The translations under genes were made by a program, and so were the position numbers. Of a DNA stretch of 64,000 nt, positions 50,766 to 58,199 are shown one piece after another. Source of the DNA: Neolewinella aquimaris (GTDB taxonomy: Bacteria > Bacteroidota > Bacteroidia > Chitinophagales > Saprospiraceae); assembly GCF_014197245.1 (NCBI RefSeq), contig NZ_JACIFF010000005.1, positions 248,001 to 312,000 on the forward strand, in the 5' to 3' direction. A model generated the notes under the pieces. The model saw only the letters and a list, made by a program, of their open reading frames with translations. It made no database searches and was not told the DNA's origin. The number at the start of each line of letters is the position of its first letter. Position 1 is the first letter of the stretch.

Positions 50766-51469
50766 TAGTGCTCGAACTTGCCGGCGTACTCTGCCATGGT
50801 TATTCGCCGCACCAGTTTACCGGCTAGCGTGCCACCGGCACCGAGATTGCGGGAGTATTCGACGAGGCCGAGGCCTTCGGCATATATCTCGTAGCCGGTG
50901 TAGGTCGGACTGATGTCGCCCAGTTCGGGATCACGCTGGCTGACCTCCCCTTCCAGGTCGAAGAGAATGGCATTACGAACTTCTCCCATGATCGTCAGGG
51001 TCGTATCGCCGCGAAACCGGCGGTTGAGGGAAATGTAGTTGACGGCATCCTTATTTTCCGGCGGGGTGAAGGCGATGCGGTACCCGGATGCCGCTCCATC
51101 GTCGGGATAAAAGGGGAAGGTGCGTGCGTAAAGAATGTCTACCTCCACCAGCTTCGGCTGCCCGTTGATGAGCGGGGGGTAGAGCAAGAGTTGCTCCAGT
51201 AGGACGCCCTCGTTCGTGATGCGCTCCCGGACTACCTGATCGGGCGCCATACCGTCGGCGTAGTGGGTCGAACTAAGGTAGAGGGCGGTGTCGCGGTCGA
51301 TGCCCAGGAAGTACCAGAAATCGGATGGGTCATCGGTGAGGGTTCCCTTATTCGCGTATTCGTACACCAGACCATCCGTAAGTTCGCGTACCGGAAAGTA
51401 GTAATTCCGTACGTCCCGTTGCTTCGAACAGGCTACTAACAGAGGCAGCAGGAGGAACAGTCTGTACAT
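50765..51469 (-). CDS. Predicted lipoprotein of unknown function
   Basis: The 234-residue protein has a short lipoprotein signal (MYRLFLLLPLLVAC, lipobox LVAC) and starts at 51469. The mature part is beta-rich with many Tyr, Asp and Gly (GLVYEYANKGTLTDDPSDFW, YFLGIDRDTALYLSSTHYAD, ITMAEYAGKFEH), like small Bacteroidota lipoproteins of the lipocalin or LolA-like beta-barrel type; I cannot assign a family. Its 3' end abuts a GC-rich motif. It is the next minus-strand gene after the acyl-CoA dehydrogenase, separated by 245 bases without a visible gene. Confidence 0.65.
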   Translation of the reverse strand: MYRLFLLLPLLVACSKQRDVRNYYFPVRELTDGLVYEYANKGTLTDDPSDFWYFLGIDRDTALYLSSTHYADGMAPDQVVRERITNEGVLLEQLLLYPPLINGQPKLVEVDILYARTFPFYPDDGAASGYRIAFTPPENKDAVNYISLNRRFRGDTTLTIMGEVRNAILFDLEGEVSQRDPELGDISPTYTGYEIYAEGLGLVEYSRNLGAGGTLAGKLVRRITMAEYAGKFEH

Positions 51470-51551
51470 AGTGTGGAGAAACAATCAGGCCGAAGATGCT
51501 ACTCAAACGCCGGATTCCGTAACTCCGGGCCCTACCGTCGCATAAATGGCG

Positions 51552-52103
51552 CTACTTCCGGCAGTAAAGCACCCAGGCGGGCGGAAGGTTGCGGTACACC
51601 CGCCGGACCTCCACCTTGCCGAAGGCACGCTGGTAGTATGCCTTCGTTTTTAAACTGTAATGAACCTGGTTATAGCACCCCCCCTTCCGCAAATTCTCGT
51701 GGGCGGCGGTGACGATGCGTTCCCCCAGTTCCGCCGGTAGCGCCGCGAAGGGGATGGCGGAGACGATGTGGTCTGCTTTATCCGCTCCAATTTGGTTAAG
51801 GTAGGTGCGGATGTTTTCGGCGCTGTCCTGGGCAACCACGAGCCGCGGATCGCCAATGGCGCGCATGTCGTTGCAGAGGTCTTCGCTTACTTCGAAGGCG
51901 ATCACTTTACCGTCGGGGTGCAGGCGGTCCAGGATGTGGCGGGTGATGACGCCGTCGCCGGCCCCCAGTTCCACAATGGTGCGGGCGGAGGTAAAGTCGA
52001 TGCGATCGATGGCGGCCTGACACAGGGCCGTGCCGCTGCGGGTGATGGTGCCGGTAGTGCCGATGTTGCGCAGCCCCTCCAGGAGAAATGAAAAAGTGCT
52101 CAT
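51552..52103 (-). CDS. SAM-dependent methyltransferase (PmtA/KsgA-like)
   Basis: The 183-residue protein has TIVELGAGDGVITRHILDRL (SAM loop), VIAFEVSEDLCNDM, and ADHIVSAIPFAALPAELGER, a pattern of small phospholipid N-methyltransferases and rRNA adenine dimethylase-like enzymes. The length fits the phospholipid type better than KsgA, which is about 260 residues. The product is a guess. The gene begins 6 bases after the end of the E2 gene, on the same strand, so the two are probably cotranscribed. Confidence 0.82.
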   Translation of the reverse strand: MSTFSFLLEGLRNIGTTGTITRSGTALCQAAIDRIDFTSARTIVELGAGDGVITRHILDRLHPDGKVIAFEVSEDLCNDMRAIGDPRLVVAQDSAENIRTYLNQIGADKADHIVSAIPFAALPAELGERIVTAAHENLRKGGCYNQVHYSLKTKAYYQRAFGKVEVRRVYRNLPPAWVLYCRK

Positions 52104-52109
52104 AGGGTG

Positions 52110-53465
52110 CTATACGTCAGTGCGCTTTGGATCGAAGGCTTCGAGGTAGTCGCCGATGCGCCGCAGGAAGGAGCCGCCCAGGAAGCCATCGACGACCCGG
52201 TGGTCGTAGCTCAGGCTCATGAACATCAGTTGGCGGATGGCGATGAGGTCGCCGTATTCCGTCTCCACCACGGCGGGTTTTTTCCGGATGGCCCCTACGG
52301 CTAGAATGGCTACTTGTGGTTGATTGATGATCGGGGTGCCCATCACGTTACCGAAGGTGCCTACGTTGGTCAGGGTGAAGGTGCCGCCCTGAATTTCCTC
52401 GGGCTTGAGTTTGTTGGCGCGGGCGCGGTTGGCGAGGTCATTGACCTGGCGGCTTAGTCCGAGCAGATTGAGTTGGTCGGCGTTGCGGATCACCGGTACG
52501 ATCAGGTTGCCGGTGGGCAGGGCGGCGGCCATGCCGACGTTGATGTCGTGCTTCTTGATGATGCGGTCGCCGTCGACGGAGACATTGACGAGGGGGTAAT
52601 CCTTGATGGCTTTGGCCACCGCCTCGATGAAGATGGGGGTGTAGGTGATCTTTTCCCCGTACTTCTTCTGGAAGTCTTGCTTGATGCCCTCGCGCCAGGT
52701 GACGATGTCGGTTACGTCGACTTCGATAAAACTGGTGACATGGGGGCTGGTGCGCTTTGACTCGACCATGTGGTCGGCGATGAGCTTGCGCATGCGGCCC
52801 ATCTCGATGATTTCGGAAGAACCGGAGGCAAGGCCGCCGGCTGGAGCGACAGGGGGGCGGGGGGGAAGGGTTGTCGCATGGGTTCCAGCCGTTGGTGCAG
52901 CCTTGCCAGGACCGGTTATGAAGCGATTGTCTCGCCGCTTCAGGTAAGCCTGTATGTCTGATTTATTGACCCGGCCGCCGTTGCCCGTGCCGGGGATCTG
53001 GTCGAGCTCGGCCTGGCCGATGCCCTCCTTCTGCGCAATAGTACGCACAAGGGGCGAATAAAAACGACCGTTTTCCGACTTTTCTGCCGTCGCAACCGCT
53101 TTTTCGGGAGTGGGCGGGGCCGCGGGTGCGGGGTTTTTTGGTGAAGGAGCAACGCTCGTGGGCGCGGAGTCCTTGGCCTTTGCCGGGGGAGCGATGGTCG
53201 GACTGGCCTGTACTTCCGCTCCCGCTTCGGTTTCGATTAGGGCGATCACTTCACCTACCGCTACGGTGGTGTCCACCTCGAACCTGATCTCTTTGATGGT
53301 GCCGGCGACCGGCGCAGGCACTTCGCTATCGACCTTATCGGTGGCGATTTCCAGCACTGTATCGTCCACTTCTACCGTATCGCCCACCTGCTTCACCCAG
53401 TTGAGGATGGTCGCTTCGATGATGCTTTCACCCATTTTGGGCATGATGAGCTCTACTTGGGCCAT
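52110..53465 (-). CDS. Dihydrolipoamide acyltransferase (2-oxoacid dehydrogenase E2)
   Basis: The 451-residue protein starts at 53465 and has three parts. The lipoyl domain is residues 2-77, with the lysine in EIATDKVDSEVPAPVAG. The peripheral subunit-binding domain is at about residues 140-175 (YSPLVRTIAQKEGIGQAELD). The catalytic domain is at about 220-445 and ends in SYDHRVVDGFLGGSFLRRIG with the catalytic His-Asp. Linkers are Ala/Pro-rich. It transfers the acyl group to CoA in a pyruvate, branched-chain or 2-oxoglutarate complex; E1 and E3 are not in the window. A TAAATTTG box lies about 50 bases upstream. Confidence 0.92.
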   Translation of the reverse strand: MAQVELIMPKMGESIIEATILNWVKQVGDTVEVDDTVLEIATDKVDSEVPAPVAGTIKEIRFEVDTTVAVGEVIALIETEAGAEVQASPTIAPPAKAKDSAPTSVAPSPKNPAPAAPPTPEKAVATAEKSENGRFYSPLVRTIAQKEGIGQAELDQIPGTGNGGRVNKSDIQAYLKRRDNRFITGPGKAAPTAGTHATTLPPRPPVAPAGGLASGSSEIIEMGRMRKLIADHMVESKRTSPHVTSFIEVDVTDIVTWREGIKQDFQKKYGEKITYTPIFIEAVAKAIKDYPLVNVSVDGDRIIKKHDINVGMAAALPTGNLIVPVIRNADQLNLLGLSRQVNDLANRARANKLKPEEIQGGTFTLTNVGTFGNVMGTPIINQPQVAILAVGAIRKKPAVVETEYGDLIAIRQLMFMSLSYDHRVVDGFLGGSFLRRIGDYLEAFDPKRTDV

Positions 53466-53516
53466 AGGAAGGGAAGGTTTTATGCGGCTGGTCAGGCCAT
53501 GATCGGTTAGGGTGGG

Positions 53517-53524
53517 CAAATTTA
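53517..53524 (-). promoter_or_regulatory. -7 promoter box for the E2 gene
   Basis: The minus strand reads TAAATTTG, an exact match to TAnnTTTG, about 51 bases before the ATG at 53465. It argues against an in-frame start at 53519. Confidence 0.5.
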
Positions 53525-53543
53525 ACCAGTAGCGGTGACAATA

Positions 53544-53790
53544 AGTAGCGGCGGCCTTCCGAGTAGCGGCGGCCTTTAGCCGCCTGGCTGATTTGTGTTA
53601 AGGGCAGCGTGACGGCTGAAGGCCGTCGCTACTGTGGCGTGTAGCGGCGGCCTTTAGCCGCCTGGCTGATTTGTGTTAAGGGCAGCGTGACGGCTGAAAG
53701 CCGTTGCTACTGTGGCGTGTAGCGGCGGTCTTTAGCCGCCTGGCTAATTTTGTGTTGATTGCAGCGTGACGGCTGAAGGCCGTCGCTACT
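53544..53790. repeat. REP array, left (three full GTAG-headed REP pairs)
   Basis: The full units begin at about 53563, 53641 and 53719, with a truncated copy before. Each is two inverted REPs: GTAGCGGCGGCCTTTAGCCGCC, a spacer of about 26 bases, and the reverse complement of GTAGCGACGGCCTTCAGCCGTC. Both stem-loops are preceded by the tetranucleotide GTAG. The third unit ends on the RAYT stop codon. The 320 bases after the E2 gene contain only this array. Confidence 0.9.
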
Positions 53791-54460
53791 GGGCGCAATA
53801 GGTAAATGGATAGGATTGCCAATCCTCGACCAAGCCTGCCTTCACCGGATTATGAAGGATGTAATAGAGAATATTGCGATACGCCTTTTCGTCGCGGACA
53901 TAGTGGTCGTAGGAGTCTTTCTGCCATAAGGCCCCCCTCCTCCCTAAGTATTGATTGATCGCTCTGGACGAGCCCCCCTTTATGCGCCGCATAATATTGT
54001 TGAGCGGTCGGTAACTTTTGCGAAGCTCCGTTTCGGATAAGAAGAAATGATCGTCGTCGACGAGTTGGTTGCCTAGTGATAAGAGTAGGTGGACATGATT
54101 GGGCATAATGCAGAATGCCCTGAGTTCGTATAGGTCATTATCGAAGGAATGCAGGTGATCTGCCATGATTCTGAAAACCGCCGGATCGAGAAAGTACGCT
54201 CCAGCGTTCGGATTGGCGTCTAAACTAGCGTCGTAACTCAGAAAGTAGTGATGCCGTGCTTTCGCAAGTGCCCTAGTTCGTTCTATACCCTGACAGCTAC
54301 TGGTTCGAATACTTTGCACCTCCCGCTCGTACCGATAACGAAGTTGTTGCATCTTCCGCAACGGCACCGCATCCTTGACGCGAAAGGTGATGAAAAACGT
54401 ACCACCGATCGGCGTCAGGTGCGGCAGCCGGCTGCGGTAAAAGGTAGATAGTGCGTGCAT
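53786..54460 (-). CDS. REP-associated tyrosine transposase (RAYT, Y1/HUH type)
   Basis: The 224-residue protein is a Y1 transposase of the REP group: PIGGTFFITFRVKDAVPL, the HUH motif in CIMPNHVHLLLSLGNQ, SRAINQYLGRRGALWQKDSY (with the candidate catalytic Tyr in QKDSYDHYVRD), and YYILHNPVKAGLVEDWQSYP. RAYTs cut single-stranded DNA at REP palindromes headed by GTAG. The gene is flanked on both sides by three such REP pairs, and its stop codon lies inside one. The start at 54460 sits behind a 22-bp palindrome. RAYTs are single-copy, vertically kept genes in many genomes. Confidence 0.88.
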   Translation of the reverse strand: MHALSTFYRSRLPHLTPIGGTFFITFRVKDAVPLRKMQQLRYRYEREVQSIRTSSCQGIERTRALAKARHHYFLSYDASLDANPNAGAYFLDPAVFRIMADHLHSFDNDLYELRAFCIMPNHVHLLLSLGNQLVDDDHFFLSETELRKSYRPLNNIMRRIKGGSSRAINQYLGRRGALWQKDSYDHYVRDEKAYRNILYYILHNPVKAGLVEDWQSYPFTYCAQ

Positions 54461-54481
54461 GTGTGTTGATTGTAGGAGCAT

Positions 54482-54503
54482 ATTTAAAACAATTGTTTTA
54501 AAT
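54482..54503. promoter_or_regulatory. 22-bp perfect palindrome upstream of the RAYT gene
   Basis: ATTTAAAACAA / TTGTTTTAAAT is fully self-complementary and AT-rich in a GC-rich region, 22 bases before the RAYT start codon. It could be an operator for a dimeric regulator or a cruciform-forming site used by the transposase. Confidence 0.45.
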
Positions 54504-54539
54504 ACCCAAGAGGTATCAACAACTTTGTGGTTGATTGAC

Positions 54540-54784
54540 CGGCGACTTTTAGCCGCCCGATTACAGTAGCGGCGGCCTTCAGCCGCCTAGCTGTTTTGTT
54601 TTTCGGGTGCAGCGTGACGGCTGAAGGCCATCCCCAGTAGCGGCGGCCTTTAGCCGCCTTGCTGGTTGTGTTGATTGCAGCGTGACGGCTGAAGGCCGTC
54701 GCTACTGTGGCGTGTAGCGGCGGCCTTTAGCCGCCTAGCTGATTTATGTTGGGTGCAGCGTGACGGCTGAAGGCCGTCGCTACT
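54540..54784. repeat. REP array, right (three GTAG-headed REP pairs)
   Basis: Units begin at about 54566, 54637 and 54714, with a degenerate half (GGCGACTTTTAGCCGCCC) at 54541. Sequence and layout equal those of the left array, except for the spacer: TAGCTGTTTTGTTTTTCGGG and similar. The last unit runs into the cinA stop codon (TAG within GTCGCTACT). No other gene lies in 54461-54779. Confidence 0.9.
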
Positions 54785-56183
54785 TTTTGGCGCGACGCTT
54801 CGGTTTTTTAAGGGCCGGCTTCTCTTCGGTAGTTGGTTTAGCGGCGGGCTTTTTGCTTAGTGGCTTTCTGGCAGTAGACTTCCGGGTTGCCGGCTTTTTG
54901 GTGGGGGGTATTGGCTTTACGGTCCGACGCGTTTCGGTGGGTTTGTCGGTCAGGATCAGGCGGAGGAAATTGAGGGACTGTAGGGTGGTGTACTCGATGT
55001 TTCTTGCCCGGTCCTTGCCGGAGCGCAGGAGCTTGGTGACCGTCCGTTCGGGGGTCGCGACGGCGATCCAGATGGTGCCGACGGGCTTTTCGGGGGTGCC
55101 GCCGCCGGGACCGGCAATGCCCGAGGTAGCGATGCCGTAATCTGCCCCAAAGCGTTCGCGGATACCTTCAGCCATGGCGATAATGGTCGGTTCGCTGACC
55201 GCGCCGTGTTCCTCCAGGACGGAAGCGGGAACGCCCAGCATTGACTGTTTTATATCGTTGGAGTAGGCAATGATGCCGCCCAGAAAGTGCTTGCTCGATT
55301 CGGGGTGTGAAGTGATCATCTTTCCGATGCTGCCACCGGTACAGCTTTCGGCGGTCGCTACGGTTTTCCCCGCTTCTTGTAGAATGCGACCGACTACAAT
55401 AGCCAAATCATCCTGCCCGTAACCGTACACCAGATTACCCAGGGCGCCTTCGATGTGATTGCGGTATTCGTCGAGTTGTGATTGCAACAGGGATTCTACA
55501 TTACCACGGGCACTGAGCCGTAAGCGGACTGTCCCGAGGTCGGGCAGGTAAGCAAGGGACATATTCTCCGGTAGCTCATTCTCAATGCGCTCGACCAGCT
55601 CGGCGATGACGCTTTCCCCCTCTCCGGCGGTGAGAATGGTCACGGAGCGCAGCAGATCGGCGTCGAGGTTCCGCTTGATGAGGCGACGCATTACCTCGTG
55701 TTCCATCAGGTACATCATCTCGTACGGCACGCCGGGCATGGAAACGACGACCTGTTCCTCCTTTTCCAGCCACAGGCCGGGGGCGGTTCCCCGTTCGTTT
55801 ACCAGAACCTTTGCCCCCGTGGGGAGGCGGCACTGGTTGCGGTGGCTTTCGGTAGCCTCCTTTCCGTACCGGCCGAAGATTTTTACCAGTCGTTTCCAGG
55901 TGGGGTTGTGCAGGCGCAACTCACCACCGAAGTAATCGGCCAGTACCTGTTTAGTGATGTCATCCTTGGTAGGACCCAGGCCACCGGTCATCAGAACAAG
56001 GTCCGATTGCTGGAGGGCGCGGTCCAGTCCGGCCATGATGCCCTGACGGCTATCGGCCACGGAAAGGTGCTCGATCACCGTGATGCCCTCCTCGCTCAGG
56101 GCGGCTGCCAGGTAGGTAGCGTTGGTATCCACGACCTGCCCGATGAGTATCTCGTCGCCGACGGTAAGAATGGTTGCTTGCAT
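54780..56183 (-). CDS. cinA: CinA-like nicotinamide-nucleotide amidase with basic C-terminal tail
   Basis: The 467-residue protein starts at 56183. It has the MoCF-like N domain (ILTVGDEILIGQVVDTNATY, LVLMTGGLGPTKDDITKQVL) and the C-terminal amidohydrolase domain (TVATAESCTGGSIGKMITSH, GIATSGIAGPGGGTPEKPVG), which deamidates nicotinamide mononucleotide in pyridine-nucleotide salvage. After the usual end, about 55 extra residues rich in Lys, Pro, Thr and Arg follow (PTKKPATRKSTARKPLSKKP), and the stop codon is supplied by a REP repeat. The tail may be a real nucleic-acid-binding extension or a by-product of readthrough. The upstream open frame to 56453 is antisense to era. Confidence 0.88.
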   Translation of the reverse strand: MQATILTVGDEILIGQVVDTNATYLAAALSEEGITVIEHLSVADSRQGIMAGLDRALQQSDLVLMTGGLGPTKDDITKQVLADYFGGELRLHNPTWKRLVKIFGRYGKEATESHRNQCRLPTGAKVLVNERGTAPGLWLEKEEQVVVSMPGVPYEMMYLMEHEVMRRLIKRNLDADLLRSVTILTAGEGESVIAELVERIENELPENMSLAYLPDLGTVRLRLSARGNVESLLQSQLDEYRNHIEGALGNLVYGYGQDDLAIVVGRILQEAGKTVATAESCTGGSIGKMITSHPESSKHFLGGIIAYSNDIKQSMLGVPASVLEEHGAVSEPTIIAMAEGIRERFGADYGIATSGIAGPGGGTPEKPVGTIWIAVATPERTVTKLLRSGKDRARNIEYTTLQSLNFLRLILTDKPTETRRTVKPIPPTKKPATRKSTARKPLSKKPAAKPTTEEKPALKKPKRRAKK

Positions 56184-56318
56184 AGGGTGTAAAAGTAAGT
56201 GGAGGGAAAAGAGTGCAAGGATATTCACCATTGAGCATTCGAGGGGAGGTAAAAGTTCACTTCGCCTCCTCATCCGCTGCTCGGCCGCTCCAAGCCTCCG
56301 CTGCTTTCCAAATACTCC

Positions 56319-56336
56319 GCTCCTGCGTCCCCGCCC
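56319..56336 (+). repeat. Dispersed GC-rich motif, copy 9
   Basis: GCTCCTGCGTCCCCGCCC lies immediately before the -7 box of era: motif, one base, TACCTTTG, four bases, ATG. Confidence 0.6.
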
Positions 56337-56337
56337 G

Positions 56338-56345
56338 TACCTTTG
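56338..56345 (+). promoter_or_regulatory. -7 promoter box four bases before the era start codon
   Basis: TACCTTTG, then CCGC, then ATG (56350). This is an exact consensus match with the same spacing as at 17289, 20688 and 23840. Confidence 0.55.
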
Positions 56346-56349
56346 CCGC

Positions 56350-57246
56350 ATGCACAAAAGTGGATTTGTAAACATCATCGGTCGGCCCAATGCCGGAAAA
56401 TCGACCCTCATGAACGCCCTGGTCGGCGAGCGCATGAGCATCATCACCGCCAAGCCCCAGACGACGCGTCACCGCATCATTGGCATCCTGACCGACCCCG
56501 ACTACCAAATCGTCTTCAGCGATACGCCCGGCTACATCGAGGAGGCCAGCTACAAGATGCAGGAGAAGATGAACAGCTACGTCAATTCCGCCTTCGAGGA
56601 CGCCGACGTCATGCTCTACCTCGTAGACCCGCAGGAAGAATACGCCGAAGACGACCTGCTGGTGACCAAGGTGAGAAGGATGGATACCCCGCTGTTTTTG
56701 GTATTCAACAAGGTCGATCTGGCGGATGAAGCTCGTATTGACACCCTCGAGCGGCAGTTCAAAAAGTGGGTGAAGCCGCAGCGCATTTTTGGCATCTCCG
56801 CTAAAGACGGCCTGGGCATTGACGACTTGCTTGACGCCATTAAGGGAGCTCTACCCGAAGGCCCCGTCTATTACCCCGAAGACCAGCTGACCGACCGATC
56901 CGAGCGCTTCTTCGTGGCCGAGATTCTGCGCGAGCAGATCCTGGAGCAGTACCACCAGGAAATCCCCTATAGCGTAGAGATTGAGATCGAAACCTTCGAG
57001 GAAACTGAAACCAACGACGGTAAGGAACTGGCCCGCATCAGCGCCGTGATCTATGTGAGTCGCAAGACCCAGAAGCCCATCCTCATCGGCAAGGGCGGCA
57101 GCAGCATCAAAAAGCTCGGCACCAACGCCCGCAAGCGGATGGAAGACTTCCTCGGCCGCCGCGTGTTTCTGGAAACCCACGTGAAAATTCGGGAGGACTG
57201 GCGGGATGACGAGCAGTGGCTGAAGCGGTTTGGGTATGATCGGTAG
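56350..57246 (+). CDS. era: GTPase Era
   Basis: The 298-residue GTPase acts in 16S rRNA maturation and 30S assembly. G-motifs are IIGRPNAGKSTLMNALVG (P-loop), SDTPGYIEEASYKMQE (G3) and FNKVDLAD (G4). The C-terminal KH domain carries ILIGKGGSSIKKLGTNARKR. The ATG at 56350 starts directly with MHKSGFVNIIGRPNAGKS, as in the family; upstream in-frame residues are antisense to cinA. The -7 box four bases away suggests a leaderless mRNA. Confidence 0.95.
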   Translation: MHKSGFVNIIGRPNAGKSTLMNALVGERMSIITAKPQTTRHRIIGILTDPDYQIVFSDTPGYIEEASYKMQEKMNSYVNSAFEDADVMLYLVDPQEEYAEDDLLVTKVRRMDTPLFLVFNKVDLADEARIDTLERQFKKWVKPQRIFGISAKDGLGIDDLLDAIKGALPEGPVYYPEDQLTDRSERFFVAEILREQILEQYHQEIPYSVEIEIETFEETETNDGKELARISAVIYVSRKTQKPILIGKGGSSIKKLGTNARKRMEDFLGRRVFLETHVKIREDWRDDEQWLKRFGYDR

Positions 57247-57268
57247 TAGTAGGTGGTGGGTTGGTGAA

Positions 57269-57463
57269 TTGGTGGGTTGTTGAGTTTTGGCCTTGGGGGC
57301 AGTATTAGGTATTAAAGGCGTCAAGGGGGGCGGGGGCGCGGGTGCAGCGTTTTTTCGGGAAAGCGTTCTTAACTGATATCCCTCAAAGTGATAGTGAACC
57401 TATGGGTCTCATCCCCACGTTAACCCAACAACTCACCAATCCAAACCCTCAACAACCCACCAA
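57269..57463. repeat. Inverted repeat pair flanking a GC-rich motif
   Basis: TTGGTGGGTTGTTGAG (57269-57284) and its exact reverse complement CTCAACAACCCACCAA (57448-57463) bracket about 160 bases that include GC-rich motif copy 10 (GGGCGGGGGCGCGGGTGCA, 57328-57346). The right arm ends 3 bases before the ATG at 57467. No gene is seen between. Confidence 0.55.
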
Positions 57464-57466
57464 CCC

Positions 57467-57718
57467 ATGACCACCGACCACGAAGCCATCAAGACCTGGA
57501 CCAACAAGCACAACGGCGTACCCGGCGTCATCGAAGAAGCGACCACCGCGAACGACAGCCGTCCACTAGCAATCATCTGGCCGGAAAATCGGAACGATAA
57601 TAAGTTGCGGGAGATCAGTTGGGATACCTTTTTCGATCACTTCGAACTGCGGCAACTTGCGCTGGAACACGATAGTCAGGGAATGTCGAAAGATTACCGG
57701 TTTGTGAGCCGGGGATAG
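57467..57718 (+). CDS. Small conserved protein of unknown function
   Basis: The 83-residue acidic protein (DHEAIKTWTNKHNGVPGVIE, then LREISWDTFFDHFELRQLAL, ending YRFVSRG) resembles a small Bacteroidota protein family that is sometimes mislabelled as a glucan branching enzyme. There is no signal peptide, membrane segment or metal motif. It is a short standalone gene. Confidence 0.7.
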   Translation: MTTDHEAIKTWTNKHNGVPGVIEEATTANDSRPLAIIWPENRNDNKLREISWDTFFDHFELRQLALEHDSQGMSKDYRFVSRG

Positions 57719-58199
57719 GAACTTTGGCGTAGGCTGGTTCAGGGTGTAGAAAAGATTGGAGGCGCCGATAGCAATTGTTTGCTGCGGATTTTGCCCTCTG
57801 TCCGGGTCTATATTAATGGGTGTGCCCTTAGGCAACGCAATTTACTTTGGTGGATAGGTTCCGGAGGTACAGTCCGGGCGAATGATGTCCCTGCCGCAGT
57901 CGGCTTGGGAGTGGGCTCATTGTGTAGGCAAGCACAGGGGGGCAAATTAATTTTTTGTGGATACGTAACGAAATGCACCCGATTGCCATTGACGGATGTG
58001 GGTTAGGGGCAATCGGGAACCATGGGTTCGGGCTACGGATGAACATCCGGCGACGAATACCATCGATCAGCAACTTACTCCATGCGAGGCCTAACTAAAG
58101 GGTATAATAATTGCATTTACGTGTTATCATGCATATATTCAGGGTTGTGGCCCGCTTGCTTTGTTTATAGCGTTCTGAATCACTCATCCTCTAAAACCT
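57719..58199. other. 481-base gene-free leader region upstream of the injection-system genes
   Basis: GC is lower (about half) than in flanking genes. Only short open frames occur, on the minus strand (57566-57835 and 57828-58073), without recognisable family signatures. The last 110 bases are AT-rich (GGGTATAATAATTGCATTT, CTTGCTTTGTTTATAGCG) and probably hold the promoter of the downstream operon. A long untranslated leader or an uncharacterised small RNA is possible. Confidence 0.5.

Noticed and set aside
56184-56453. 90-residue N-terminal extension of CinA
   Set aside because: It overlaps the start of era on the other strand, and the family begins at the MQATILTVGDE segment.
57566-58073. 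Broken PAAR-like or spike gene on the minus strand before the eCIS
   Set aside because: Two short frames show a vague repeat of small and polar residues, but no conserved motif and no continuous frame; the likeness is too weak.
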